A stretch of 64,000 nucleotides of DNA from Yoonia maricola (GTDB lineage Bacteria > Pseudomonadota > Alphaproteobacteria > Rhodobacterales > Rhodobacteraceae): NCBI RefSeq assembly GCF_002797915.1, contig NZ_PGTY01000001.1, positions 1,240,001 through 1,304,000 of the forward strand. Direction: 5' to 3'. The notes under the pieces were generated by a model. The model was not told the DNA's origin. It was given only the letters and a program-made list of their open reading frames with translations, and made no database searches. A program made the position numbers and the translations under genes. Positions 39,958 through 47,316 of this stretch are shown here, piece after piece (within the stretch, counting starts at the first letter, position 1; each line of letters starts with the position of its first letter).

Positions 39958-40719
39958 TTATTGTGGAAACAACTGCGGTAGCGTCAGATCCGGCGGCACT
40001 CTGGACGGGGCAAAGCCGCCAAACCGGCCAAAAGCACGCGTCATATGCGCATGATCTGCATAGCCCCCCTCAAAGGCCGCGGCTGTGATCGGCAACCGCG
40101 CGCGGGTGATCAGACCCAGCGTGCGGTGAAACTGGATAAGTTGGGCGTATGTTTTGGTGCTAAGCCCCGTATTGGCGCGAAACAGGCGGTTCAGTTGACG
40201 GGTGGAACAGGACAGGAACCCGGCAAGCGTCGTCATCCGAATGCGTCCACCAGAGGCATGTAAAACGTCCAGCGCGCGGGTCAGGCGGGTATCGACAGAC
40301 TGCGCGGTATGGTCCAGCACCAGAGGCGCAATTTCTTTGAGCGTCAGATGACGCCCATCCAGTTCGGCAAGCGGGGGGACCAGATCAATCGCCTCTTGCC
40401 CGCGCAAAACGGTGTCGGTTGCCTGGGCCATGGCACCTTTCCAAAGGGCAGCACCACTTTCAGGCCGCAAGCGCAGTCCAAACCACTGATCACCCGCATC
40501 ATAAGACACAGTATAGGCACGCGTTGCGGGCCCGGTGATAATCGGCGTGACTGTTTTGGGGGTATCACGATGGTGCTGCACAATCACATCGCAACGCCCA
40601 TCAGGCAGGACAATACTGCGGCCCGGCGCATCAGCGGCAAAGGACCAGACCGCCTCAACCCGGCGCGTGGCCAGTGGCGTGACAATGACCTCGTGATATC
40701 CGATAGGTATGGGGATCAG
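39958..40719 (-). CDS. AraC family transcriptional regulator with non-canonical start
   Basis: About 253 residues if translation starts at the CTG at 40719. The C-terminal AraC helix-turn-helix is RIRMTTLAGFLSCSTRQLNRLFRANTG...LGLITRARLPITAAAFEGGYADHAHMTRAF. The first canonical start is a GTG at 40587, giving 209 residues. However, the 44 codons before it translate to a typical AraC N-terminus (IGYHEVIVTPLATRRVEAVWSF..., VLPDGRCDVIV). Between the upstream in-frame stop (40758) and 40587 there is no ATG, GTG or TTG. Confidence 0.8.
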   Translation of the reverse strand: MIPIPIGYHEVIVTPLATRRVEAVWSFAADAPGRSIVLPDGRCDVIVQHHRDTPKTVTPIITGPATRAYTVSYDAGDQWFGLRLRPESGAALWKGAMAQATDTVLRGQEAIDLVPPLAELDGRHLTLKEIAPLVLDHTAQSVDTRLTRALDVLHASGGRIRMTTLAGFLSCSTRQLNRLFRANTGLSTKTYAQLIQFHRTLGLITRARLPITAAAFEGGYADHAHMTRAFGRFGGFAPSRVPPDLTLPQLFPQ

Positions 40720-40755
40720 GGTCTGTCCGTGATCGGAACGGCGCGCAGGGGGGCG

Positions 40756-41259
40756 TTACGCCCGCCCGTAGGCGCCACCAATTGCAACCTGCACCGCCTC
40801 TTCAGCACTGCGATCAGCCCAAGTGACCAGTTGGATCGCTGGGTAATATTGCTCGCAGGCTGCCACAGCCGCCCCGATCATTGTATCAATCTGATTGGGT
40901 CCCGCGACCTGATCACCCGTCAGCATCAAACCATAGCGATACACCATCAACTGTTGCTCATCCCACCAAGTGAATGCGCCCGCCCAACAGCGGTCGTTGA
41001 TCACGTTCAGCGTCTCGTAAAGTGCCGGCATCCGCTCAGCGGGTGGCTCCATGTCGAAGGTGCAGATCAGGCGCAATGTCTCATCATAGGCCGACCAGGC
41101 CAGCGTGATGGAATAAGTGCGCCACTGGCCCTCAACAGCCATTGCGATTTGGTCGTCGTGGATGCGGTCAAACTCCCACGCGTGGTGTTCTGCGATGTGT
41201 TCCACCAGATCAATGGGGTGAAGATCATCAGCCTCAAGGTAATGTTCGGACAATGCCAT
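40756..41259 (-). CDS. YbjN domain protein
   Basis: 167 residues from ATG 41259 (MALSEHYLEADDLHPIDLVEHIAEHHAWEFDR). The YbjN fold segments are ITLAWSAYDETLRLICTFDM and VINDRCWAGAFTWWDEQQLMVYRYGLMLTG. Family members are type III secretion chaperone-like and of unclear role. Its TAA stop is also the in-frame stop immediately before the AraC gene, so the two genes are in the same frame. Confidence 0.85.
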   Translation of the reverse strand: MALSEHYLEADDLHPIDLVEHIAEHHAWEFDRIHDDQIAMAVEGQWRTYSITLAWSAYDETLRLICTFDMEPPAERMPALYETLNVINDRCWAGAFTWWDEQQLMVYRYGLMLTGDQVAGPNQIDTMIGAAVAACEQYYPAIQLVTWADRSAEEAVQVAIGGAYGRA

Positions 41260-41596
41260 ATGCTCGGCCTCACTGCGTTGGCGCATGGGTCATGGCAGTG
41301 CCCAAGCGCTAGGTGCCTGCTCTAGGGGCGGTGTTGTTCACCGTTCTCCCCTACTAGATATCGTGGCCCAACAGAGGCGCATCTGTAAAGCGATTTCTTG
41401 GGGATAAGTGACAGATCGGGAAAGTTTCATGTGGATTGTTGTAGCGCGACAGTAAGTTTTGCAGTGCGAAACAGTTAAAGTTGCAGCAGAGCGTTTTTCG
41501 GTTCTCACGCAAAAAACCGTTCAAATCTAAGAGACGTTACGGACGGTTAAAAGGCCTTTAAATGGACCTTAAAAGGCTGAAGGCCGCCCGATCCAA
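41260..41596. other. Intergenic region between YbjN gene and the DUF5131-TcmP cassette
   Basis: About 340 bp without a supported gene. The right end holds the tcmP terminator. It is AT-richer than its left neighbour, and TTAAAAGGC appears twice (41547 and 41569). No integrase, tRNA or target duplication is visible, so the cassette boundary cannot be set from sequence alone. Confidence 0.45.
41547..41585 (-). terminator. Candidate terminator of tcmP
   Basis: On the minus strand GGCCTT (41585-41580), a 21-nt loop, then AAGGCC (41558-41553) is followed immediately by TTTTAA. It lies 11 bp past the tcmP stop. The long loop and short stem make it uncertain. Confidence 0.35.
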
Positions 41597-42736
41597 TTAC
41601 TCTCCGATGCGGACAATCTTGTCAGTAGCGATTGGTTTCCGACCACCTCGGTACCGCCAAGTTGGCTGGACCAGACCTTCATCAGCCATCTCTACTATCA
41701 CATCACCGAGTTCAGATCGCTTTAGGAAGAGTTGTTGTTGCGCTTTGGCGGCGACCTTTCCAAAAGCCAGACCAGCTGGTGACTCAGAAAGCACTTCATG
41801 CAGAACGGATCGGGCTATCAAGAGGTGCTTCTTTCTAGTCTTTAGGTAGGGCCCTTCAATCTCCAACTCCCCCATCATGTCATCAAATAGATCTGGCCCA
41901 GCCTTTCTTGCTTTCTTGGCAAAACGAGTTCGGTCGTGCTCAGACAGTGCGCCAAACTCCGCGGTGCGCATGACATCCATCCCTTCAAAATGGTTCGTGG
42001 CATAGGCCAAATTAAAGTGAATCTCGTTCTTGTCCGGGTTATGAATGGGTGAGTACCCGGCGAACTTATAGCCCAGATCGCCCCTGAGCATTCTGAGATA
42101 CTCGCTTTCGACGGTCTCAATCGACAACCCGGTGTCCAGTAGAAATTGAGCCCTCTTCGGGCCGACCAATTGGATGAGTGCCCGCTCTCTGTCTTTGTGT
42201 TCGCCAGAGACAAAACGTTCGATAAAGGACCGCATGACGTTGACAATGACTTCGCTGGAACGGCCTTTGAAGTGCTGCAAAGACGATGGTGGGAAACCCG
42301 TGTAGCCTGTGGGATCTACAAAGAGGAGCTGAAACTTGTGGTCCGCCGCACGGCTAATATCAGCAGCATTGTTGGCAAACTCGCCGTTGAAGGTTTCCAC
42401 TTTGATCAACGGATAGAGACTTCTGGTGCGCTGAACAAAATCCTCCAGAAGAGCGAACGACTTTGCATTTCGTTCATTGAAGATGCAGCGAATGCGTCTG
42501 TTGTTGGGCTGATGCTTTCGTGCACGGGCGACTTTGGACAACGTGCTCATGGCGACACCTATTGAAGTATCTGTGAGATTGGCCGTGTCGTGGTTTTCCC
42601 AAGGACCAGAGAAGCCATCTATGAAATCGATGCTTTCCCACTGAGATAGTATCTTGTTTGCGAATGGCACCATGTACCGTTTCAGTATCTCGTGCTTGGC
42701 TAGGCTCTGCTCCCTGCCTTGGTACCGCTCGTCCAA
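41597..42736 (-). CDS. tcmP: Three-Cys-motif partner protein TcmP
   Basis: 379 residues from the TTG at 42736, supported by a GGAG ribosome site about 8 bases upstream; no ATG is available. It carries TcmP hallmarks: the basic SLAKHEILKRYMVPF start, FIDGFSGPWENHD (residues 38-50, methyltransferase-like), IFNERN (about 85-90) and FVDPTGYTGFPP (139-150). The C-terminal quarter resembles a winged helix (LKRSELGDVIVEMADEGLVQPTWRY). TcmP proteins occur beside three-Cys (DUF5131) proteins and their reaction is unknown. It is 32 bp after the DUF5131 stop. Confidence 0.85.
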   Translation of the reverse strand: MDERYQGREQSLAKHEILKRYMVPFANKILSQWESIDFIDGFSGPWENHDTANLTDTSIGVAMSTLSKVARARKHQPNNRRIRCIFNERNAKSFALLEDFVQRTRSLYPLIKVETFNGEFANNAADISRAADHKFQLLFVDPTGYTGFPPSSLQHFKGRSSEVIVNVMRSFIERFVSGEHKDRERALIQLVGPKRAQFLLDTGLSIETVESEYLRMLRGDLGYKFAGYSPIHNPDKNEIHFNLAYATNHFEGMDVMRTAEFGALSEHDRTRFAKKARKAGPDLFDDMMGELEIEGPYLKTRKKHLLIARSVLHEVLSESPAGLAFGKVAAKAQQQLFLKRSELGDVIVEMADEGLVQPTWRYRGGRKPIATDKIVRIGE

Positions 42737-42768
42737 AAAACTATCTCCATCGGATAAATGAAGAGATG

Positions 42769-43605
42769 TTATGCAGAGCGAACAACCTTCGGCAACCCAT
42801 CATGCAACTCTCCGTTGAGTCTTCGACCAGCTGTCTTCTTTCCGACACGAAACATTGGCGTGCCGTCATCTACCACCGACTCAGCAGGTTTGGACTTAGT
42901 CAACAGATTGATCCCATCCCCAGGTGCCCAATCGCCCCACTGCTTAAAGTGAAATGCTGTTTCTGTTCGCATGCACTGTGCATGAAGATCGGTAAACCAT
43001 TTGGGTGAAGCAGGTCGCGCCTTGGGCCCGCTCTCACCGCCGGTGATGACCCAATCGATGGTCGTTTCTAACCATGGCTCAATCTCAAGCGGCCCCAACA
43101 GAGGCTCCGCCGAAATGAAGCGCACCTTAGCGGGAACCGCTTCTATATATGGCAGCAACTCCTCAGCACGCTTCTGCAACTCGACCGTAGTGCCCAGCCA
43201 AACATTGTCAGGCCATTCAGTGTCCCACCGTGCCAGCCGACGGACATTTTGCGGGCGCTTTGTAAGCAAAAGCCAGTCTAGGTTTGGGGTTGCCTCAATA
43301 AGATCAAAAAGTCGATCCCGATGCGGTATCAACTCGTCGCGATCCTCAAAGACATCAGCCATCGACGCACAGAACACCCGCGGGCGTTCGTTTGATTTGG
43401 CTGCGTCACGGTTCCACTTGAGAGGCTGTCTCCAATGGGTGTCGCTTAGCAACCTGCGCTCAGGCCTCGGTCCCCAAACCTTCTGACCAACACGCTTTGC
43501 CCATGCTTCAGCGTAACAGTGTTTGCAGGCTTCCGAGACTTTGGTGCATCCCCACCAGGGGTTAAAGGTGTGCGTGGTCCATTCGATTTTTGAATTCGCG
43601 CCCAT
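42769..43605 (-). CDS. DUF5131 (phage Gp37/Gp68-like) three-Cys-motif protein
   Basis: 278 residues from ATG 43605, which has a strong GGAGGTG ribosome site; longer frames to 43686 lack one. IEWTTHTFNPWWGCTKVSEACKHCYAE holds C20, C27 and C30 (CX6CX2C), a probable iron-sulfur site resembling radical-SAM enzymes. The family motifs FCASMADVFE, LDWLLLTKRPQN, WLGTTVE, FISAEPLLGPLE and WVITGGESGP are all present. Many homologs lie in phages or mobile islands. It is first in the unit with tcmP. Confidence 0.9.
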   Translation of the reverse strand: MGANSKIEWTTHTFNPWWGCTKVSEACKHCYAEAWAKRVGQKVWGPRPERRLLSDTHWRQPLKWNRDAAKSNERPRVFCASMADVFEDRDELIPHRDRLFDLIEATPNLDWLLLTKRPQNVRRLARWDTEWPDNVWLGTTVELQKRAEELLPYIEAVPAKVRFISAEPLLGPLEIEPWLETTIDWVITGGESGPKARPASPKWFTDLHAQCMRTETAFHFKQWGDWAPGDGINLLTKSKPAESVVDDGTPMFRVGKKTAGRRLNGELHDGLPKVVRSA

Positions 43606-43643
43606 GATGCACCTCCGGTTGTGAAGTGTTCTCGCATAGTTCC

Positions 43644-43661
43644 GACACGTTTGAAAGTGTC
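43644..43661 (-). promoter_or_regulatory. Dyad operator candidate upstream of the DUF5131-tcmP unit
   Basis: GACACGTTT and GAAAGTGTC form an 18-bp near-palindrome, with 7 of 9 positions symmetric. It ends 38 bp before the DUF5131 ATG, where a regulator or promoter would sit. No recogniser gene is evident next to it. Confidence 0.4.
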
Positions 43662-43753
43662 TGGTTAGCCGACAGATCAAAGCCACACATACCAGTCGCT
43701 CCCATTGAAGATGCCGAAACGCGAAGGATATTTAGTCACCATTTAAAGAGTAG

Positions 43754-44218
43754 TTAAACGGTTTCCGGCAGTTCTTTGATTAGGGTGAATTTCGGGGCGG
43801 AAATCAGCTCAAATGTGACTTGTTGGTTCGGATCGGTGTCGTTCAGCACTCGGAAGCCGAACTGGATGAAGACCTCGGTCGGCTCTGGCACCGAGATGCA
43901 GGATCGCACGATGTCGTTCATCCGGCCGAAGGTCTGGCTTGCATCCGAAAAGAAGAAGGTGGCGGAGTTTTCGGCTAGACCGTAGAAGTTCGATGCGGGC
44001 TTGGGATGCTCAACGCCGCCCCCGTCCTGAAGGGACATCGACACTGAGCCGCGCAGTTGCTGGCCAACCGTTCCGGCGGTTGCGACACGCGCCTGAATGG
44101 TGGCCTCGACGTTATAGTCAAACACCTTGGCAGCACCAACAGAGGCGTCGGTACAAGCCGCCGCCGAGACACCGCAAGCAGAACAGATCAGCGCATCGAC
44201 GCAGAGCTTAGAAGTCAC
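43754..44218 (-). CDS. Hypothetical exported protein overlapping an antisense ORF
   Basis: About 154 residues from a GTG at 44218; an ATG at 44281 with a GACGGGACGG site is the alternative. The N-terminus SKLCVDALICSACGVSAAACTDAS looks like a weak signal peptide. The mature part (VEATIQARVATAGTVGQQLRGSVSMSLQDGG, SEVFIQFGF-type strands) reads like a beta-rich exported protein. No family is recognised. Its 5' end overlaps the plus-strand gene at 44127 by about 90 bp, so one of the two starts must be wrong or they truly overlap. Confidence 0.5.
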   Translation of the reverse strand: MTSKLCVDALICSACGVSAAACTDASVGAAKVFDYNVEATIQARVATAGTVGQQLRGSVSMSLQDGGGVEHPKPASNFYGLAENSATFFFSDASQTFGRMNDIVRSCISVPEPTEVFIQFGFRVLNDTDPNQQVTFELISAPKFTLIKELPETV

Positions 44219-44582
44219 CGTAGACGATAGCTTTGCTGCGACTGGCCTCCAATGGAATAGCAACGGCGCAGAAATTTTCATCCGGTACCGTCCCGTCATG
44301 GAAAACGGCGAAATGTACATCTGCGGAGCATATAGCAACCGTGGGGGATCAATCTTCTCGCGTCTAGGACGTCAGGCCGTCAACGGCTCCACTGTCAAAA
44401 TGAATGGCGACACCATCATGCGAGGGGTTGGTTTCTTCAACGTCGTATCAAATGCAAACCGTGAAGCCGAACTTGTCGGAACAACGGCGTTCTGCCGCAA
44501 CACTGGCCTGTCGCCAAGCAGAGAAGAGTTCGCGACGGTTCAGATTGATGTGCCAACAGGCCGATATCGTATTCAAAGGTAA
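44127..44582 (+). CDS. Hypothetical protein, truncated or with TTG start
   Basis: 151 residues from a TTG at 44127; an in-frame stop lies 12 bases upstream and the next ATG is at 44298. The C-terminal two thirds read as a real protein (EIFIRYRPVMENGEMYICGAYSNRGG, VNGSTVKMNGDTIMRGVGFFNVV). The N-terminus LAAPTEASVQAAAETPQAEQI looks like a linker after a missing signal peptide or lipobox. The 5' part may have been lost by rearrangement. No family is recognised. Confidence 0.5.
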   Translation: MAAPTEASVQAAAETPQAEQISASTQSLEVTVDDSFAATGLQWNSNGAEIFIRYRPVMENGEMYICGAYSNRGGSIFSRLGRQAVNGSTVKMNGDTIMRGVGFFNVVSNANREAELVGTTAFCRNTGLSPSREEFATVQIDVPTGRYRIQR

Positions 44583-44710
44583 GGCATGAAGTTGGGATGC
44601 CAGTAGATGGGCCTTGTTCAAAGCCTCAACTGACGCATGAAATGCAATAAAGTTGAATTGCTTTGGGCGGCTGTGCGTCGCATTAATTAACGCAAAGAGG
44701 AGCATCCCAC

Positions 44711-45742
44711 ATGAACACTGACCTTCTGAAACGTCTTTGCGAAATGCCCGGCGTGCCCGGCCACGAAGAACGGGTGCGTGATCTGATCACATCCGAAGTG
44801 AAAGGGCTATTCGACGCGATTGAGACCGATCCCATGGGCTCCCTCCTCTGTCGCCGCGATGCGAAGACGGAGGACGCACCCAAGATCATGCTCCTCTGCC
44901 ATATGGATGAGATCGGCTTTCTGGTCAGCCATATCGACAAGAACGGCTTTCTCTACGTCCTGCCTGTGGGTGGCTTTGATCCGCGGAACCTCTTTTCCCG
45001 CCGCGTGCTGGTCTGCACCGATGACGGCGATTTCAAAGGGGTGATGAACCCCGGCGGCAAGCCCGTGCATATTTCCTCCCCCGAGGACCGCAAAAAAATC
45101 CCTGAGGTCGGTGAATTCTTCATCGACCTTGGCATGGGCAAGGCCGCGCATGATGTCGTCAAGGTTGGCGACTATGTGGTGATGGACGAACCCTTCCTTG
45201 AGATGGGGGATAAGTTGGTATCCAAAGCGCTGGACAACCGCATCGCCTGCTGGCTGGGGATCGAGGCGATCCGGGCTTTGGGCGACAAAGGGCGCGGCGC
45301 GGAAATCCACGTGGCCTTTACGACGCAGGAAGAGGTCGGCTTGCGCGGCGCACGCACATCATCCTTCGCCATACAGCCTGATATCGGGCTGGGGATCGAC
45401 GTGACCCTGTCCTGCGACACGCCGGGGATACCGGGCAAAGATGTGACGACGACGCAAGGCGAAGGCTTTGGGCTGCATGTACGCGATGCGTCCTTCATCG
45501 CAGACAAAGGGCTGGTGCAGGATATCGAAGCGCTCGCCATCAAACACAAGATCCCCTACCAGCGCACGATGCTAGCCTCAGGCGGACAAGACGGGGCAGC
45601 CGCACAACAAGCCGCCGCAGGCGCGCGGGCGGTGGGGATCACGGTGGGGACACGGTATATCCATACCGTGACCGAGATGATCGCAAAGGATGACCTGCAA
45701 GCGGCGCTGGATATTTTAGTGGCGTATTTGGGGGAGTTTTAG
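44711..45742 (+). CDS. M42 family metallopeptidase
   Basis: 343 residues. The co-catalytic metal ligands fit in LLCHMDEIGFLV, SKALDNRIACWLGIEAI, TTQEEVGLRGA, GLGIDVTLSCDTPG and VGTRYIHTVTEM. The family comprises large tetrahedral aminopeptidases acting on short peptides. A GAGGAG ribosome site lies 8 bases upstream of the ATG. It is GC-rich like the core genome, in contrast to the region to its left. Confidence 0.92.
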   Translation: MNTDLLKRLCEMPGVPGHEERVRDLITSEVKGLFDAIETDPMGSLLCRRDAKTEDAPKIMLLCHMDEIGFLVSHIDKNGFLYVLPVGGFDPRNLFSRRVLVCTDDGDFKGVMNPGGKPVHISSPEDRKKIPEVGEFFIDLGMGKAAHDVVKVGDYVVMDEPFLEMGDKLVSKALDNRIACWLGIEAIRALGDKGRGAEIHVAFTTQEEVGLRGARTSSFAIQPDIGLGIDVTLSCDTPGIPGKDVTTTQGEGFGLHVRDASFIADKGLVQDIEALAIKHKIPYQRTMLASGGQDGAAAQQAAAGARAVGITVGTRYIHTVTEMIAKDDLQAALDILVAYLGEF

Positions 45743-45745
45743 GGG

Positions 45746-45811
45746 TAGGATTGGTGATTTCAGCCATCGCGGCGTTTGCGATATTAGAGTTGGGTGAGAT
45801 CACCAATCCTA
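45746..45811. terminator. Nested inverted repeat between convergent genes
   Basis: Outer arms TAGGATTGGTGAT (45746-45758) and ATCACCAATCCTA (45799-45811) are 13 bp and perfect. Inside, ATCGC and GCGAT form a second small stem. It begins 4 bp after the M42 stop and ends 10 bp before the 45821 stop, so it probably ends both transcripts. No T run follows. Confidence 0.55.
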
Positions 45812-45820
45812 AGCTTACTG

Positions 45821-46351
45821 TTAACTCCCCTCTCCTAAACAGCCTGCAATGTCGAACTCGATTGGCAGGCGACGGAAGAAACCAGGCGCGATGGCGGTGA
45901 TGCCGAAGTCCACGCTAGTTAGATTCTCACTGCGCGATACTGTCCCGTCGCACTTTTCGAACGTTCTTGAGAAGGTAACGCTGTTATCAGGATCAATACT
46001 ATACACTGTTATCATATTTTGATTGTTGTTCAGATTATCGAAGCCACGCATATCGAGGTTGAATGCATGTATTTTCCGAACTTCCCTGATGTCGGAAGTT
46101 ACTGTAATCTTTCGATTACCAACGCTCGGTGATAAGTGCGGATTGTTACAGGTATTCATCGGTCGTGCTATTACCGTCAAAAGGCATTGATCAATCTCCA
46201 TTTCGACCATGGTGTTTTCAACGCGTACAGGCTCATCGTGCGCCTCCACAATATCAGCCAGCGAAATCACGTTTTCATCATTGCCTTGAGCCAGAATGAA
46301 AGGGCTGGTCGCGATGCAGCCCGTTACTAATATCCAATAAAACGGCTTCAT
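45821..46351 (-). CDS. Hypothetical exported protein
   Basis: 176 residues. Signal peptide MKPFYWILVTGCIATSPFILAQ. The mature protein is acidic with four Cys after the signal region (DQCLLTV, MNTCNNP, FEKCDG, IAGCLG) that could form two disulfides. Asn-rich stretches (FDNLNNNQN) and lower GC than average suggest recent acquisition. The start overlaps the upstream gene by 4 bp. No family recognised. Confidence 0.65.
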   Translation of the reverse strand: MKPFYWILVTGCIATSPFILAQGNDENVISLADIVEAHDEPVRVENTMVEMEIDQCLLTVIARPMNTCNNPHLSPSVGNRKITVTSDIREVRKIHAFNLDMRGFDNLNNNQNMITVYSIDPDNSVTFSRTFEKCDGTVSRSENLTSVDFGITAIAPGFFRRLPIEFDIAGCLGEGS

Positions 46352-46656
46352 ATTGATCTATCCTCGACGCTCGTACCAATGCTTCGTGTATCAAAAGCAT
46401 TCACTAGAGGATTGTCGGGCGCCGCTAAACAGCAGCCTGCATTGTCCCAATGCAAATTTAGTGTCGACTCGCTCTCAGGCGCACCCATCACAAACTCACC
46501 CAAAGGCAGTTCGATCATCTCAGGACAAACATCGCAGTCCTTGAACTGATCAAATGGGGCCGCGGTCGCCAATGATGCCGCGCAAAACAAAAACGGCACC
46601 GCAAGCACGGCACCGTTTATGATATTGTTCAGGTTTAAATGATCGCCTCGCGCCAA
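46348..46656 (-). pseudogene. Fragment of a formylglycine-generating-enzyme (SUMF1) domain protein
   Basis: 102 residues from a TTG at 46656, with a signal-like VLAVPFLFCAASLATA. The segment FKDCDVCPEMIELPLGEFVMGAPESES is the opening of an FGE-sulfatase/SUMF1 domain, which normally continues for more than 200 residues to the catalytic Cys. Here the similarity ends at about residue 66. The remaining residues (LHWDNAGCCLAAPDNPLVNAFD) do not resemble it. A remnant or repurposed leader is likely. It overlaps the 45821 gene by 4 bp. Confidence 0.6.
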
Positions 46657-46664
46657 GGGAGGGC

Positions 46665-46898
46665 TTAAGCCTCGCCCTTAAACTTCGCGATCATCTCATC
46701 CAGATCAATCCCAAGGCCATCCAGCATCGACAGATCAAAACCCTTTTCTTCGATCATCGCCTTCACGCCCTCAACATCGAGGTTTTCCAGCATAGAGGGG
46801 TCGATCCCCAGTTCTTCCATCTTTGCACCAAGGTCAAAGTCACCACCAGCGCCGCCCATCAGGCCCGCCGCTTTGCCCATCATATCACCTAGTCCCAT
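46665..46898 (-). CDS. Small acidic conserved protein
   Basis: 77 residues from ATG 46898 with an AAGGAGAACGAC site; upstream frame is non-coding. MGLGDMMGKAAGLMGGAGGDFDLGAK is followed by three helical repeats of the type LGIDPSMLENLD, GFDLSMLDGLG and GIDLDEMIAKFKGEA. It has no signal peptide. It lies 70 bp from ubiK, separated by two GC-rich hairpin repeats. The function is unknown. Confidence 0.7.
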   Translation of the reverse strand: MGLGDMMGKAAGLMGGAGGDFDLGAKMEELGIDPSMLENLDVEGVKAMIEEKGFDLSMLDGLGIDLDEMIAKFKGEA

Positions 46899-46918
46899 TG
46901 TCGTTCTCCTTGTTGTGG

Positions 46919-46936
46919 GGCGGGGGTTTCCCCGCC
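46919..46936. repeat. GC-rich hairpin repeat
   Basis: GGCGGGG and CCCCGCC arms with a 4-nt loop, between the 77-residue gene and ubiK. It is one of several G4/C4 palindromes in the window and could act as terminator or REP-like element. Confidence 0.5.
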
Positions 46937-46950
46937 TATTTGTTATCCGT

Positions 46951-46968
46951 GTCGGGGCAGGCCCCGAC
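46951..46968. repeat. 18-bp palindromic repeat, copy A
   Basis: GTCGGGGCAGGCCCCGAC ends one base before the ubiK stop. Its exact reverse complement occurs at 63845-63862, so it is a dispersed repeat rather than a chance hairpin. Confidence 0.6.
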
Positions 46969-47211
46969 CTACTTCTTACCTTCCAACGCTGCGATCCTTG
47001 CCGCAAGCGCTTCGTTTTCTTCACGGGCTTTCTGCGCCATGGCGCGCACGGCATCAAACTCTTCGCGGGTCACGAAATCGCGGTCGGCCAGCCAGCGGTC
47101 CATCATGGATTTCATCGCGGTGTTCGCCTCGTCCCGCGCCCCTTGTGCCACGCCCATCGCGTTGGTCATCAGTTGGCTCAGGTCATCGAAAATCTTGTTG
47201 TTGCCTTGCAT
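46969..47211 (-). CDS. ubiK: Ubiquinone biosynthesis accessory factor UbiK
   Basis: 80 residues of the BMFP/YqiC type: IFDDLSQLMTNAMGVAQGARDEANTAMKSMMDRWLADRDFVTREEFDAVRAMAQKAREEN. The C-terminal helix is a coiled-coil trimer region. UbiK assists UbiJ in ubiquinone synthesis and has membrane fusogenic activity in vitro. It is divergent from lgt with a 105-bp gap. Confidence 0.88.
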   Translation of the reverse strand: MQGNNKIFDDLSQLMTNAMGVAQGARDEANTAMKSMMDRWLADRDFVTREEFDAVRAMAQKAREENEALAARIAALEGKK

Positions 47212-47316
47212 GGGTCTCTCCGAAATAGCTTATAACATATATGGGCTTTGCCGTCACATCACACAACCCGACACATCCGGTTGACTTTGCCGCACCCGCA
47301 GACAAGGAATGCACCC

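Noticed and set aside
43743..43757. A second TTAA-N7-TTAA match
   Set aside because: It overlaps the stop of the minus-strand gene at 43754, the second half lacks the usual C, and it lies about 140 bp from the DUF5131 start. Chance is likely in AT-rich DNA.
41260..44710. Integrated prophage or integrative element
   Set aside because: DUF5131 is phage-associated, but no integrase, structural phage genes, tRNA target or terminal direct repeat was found.
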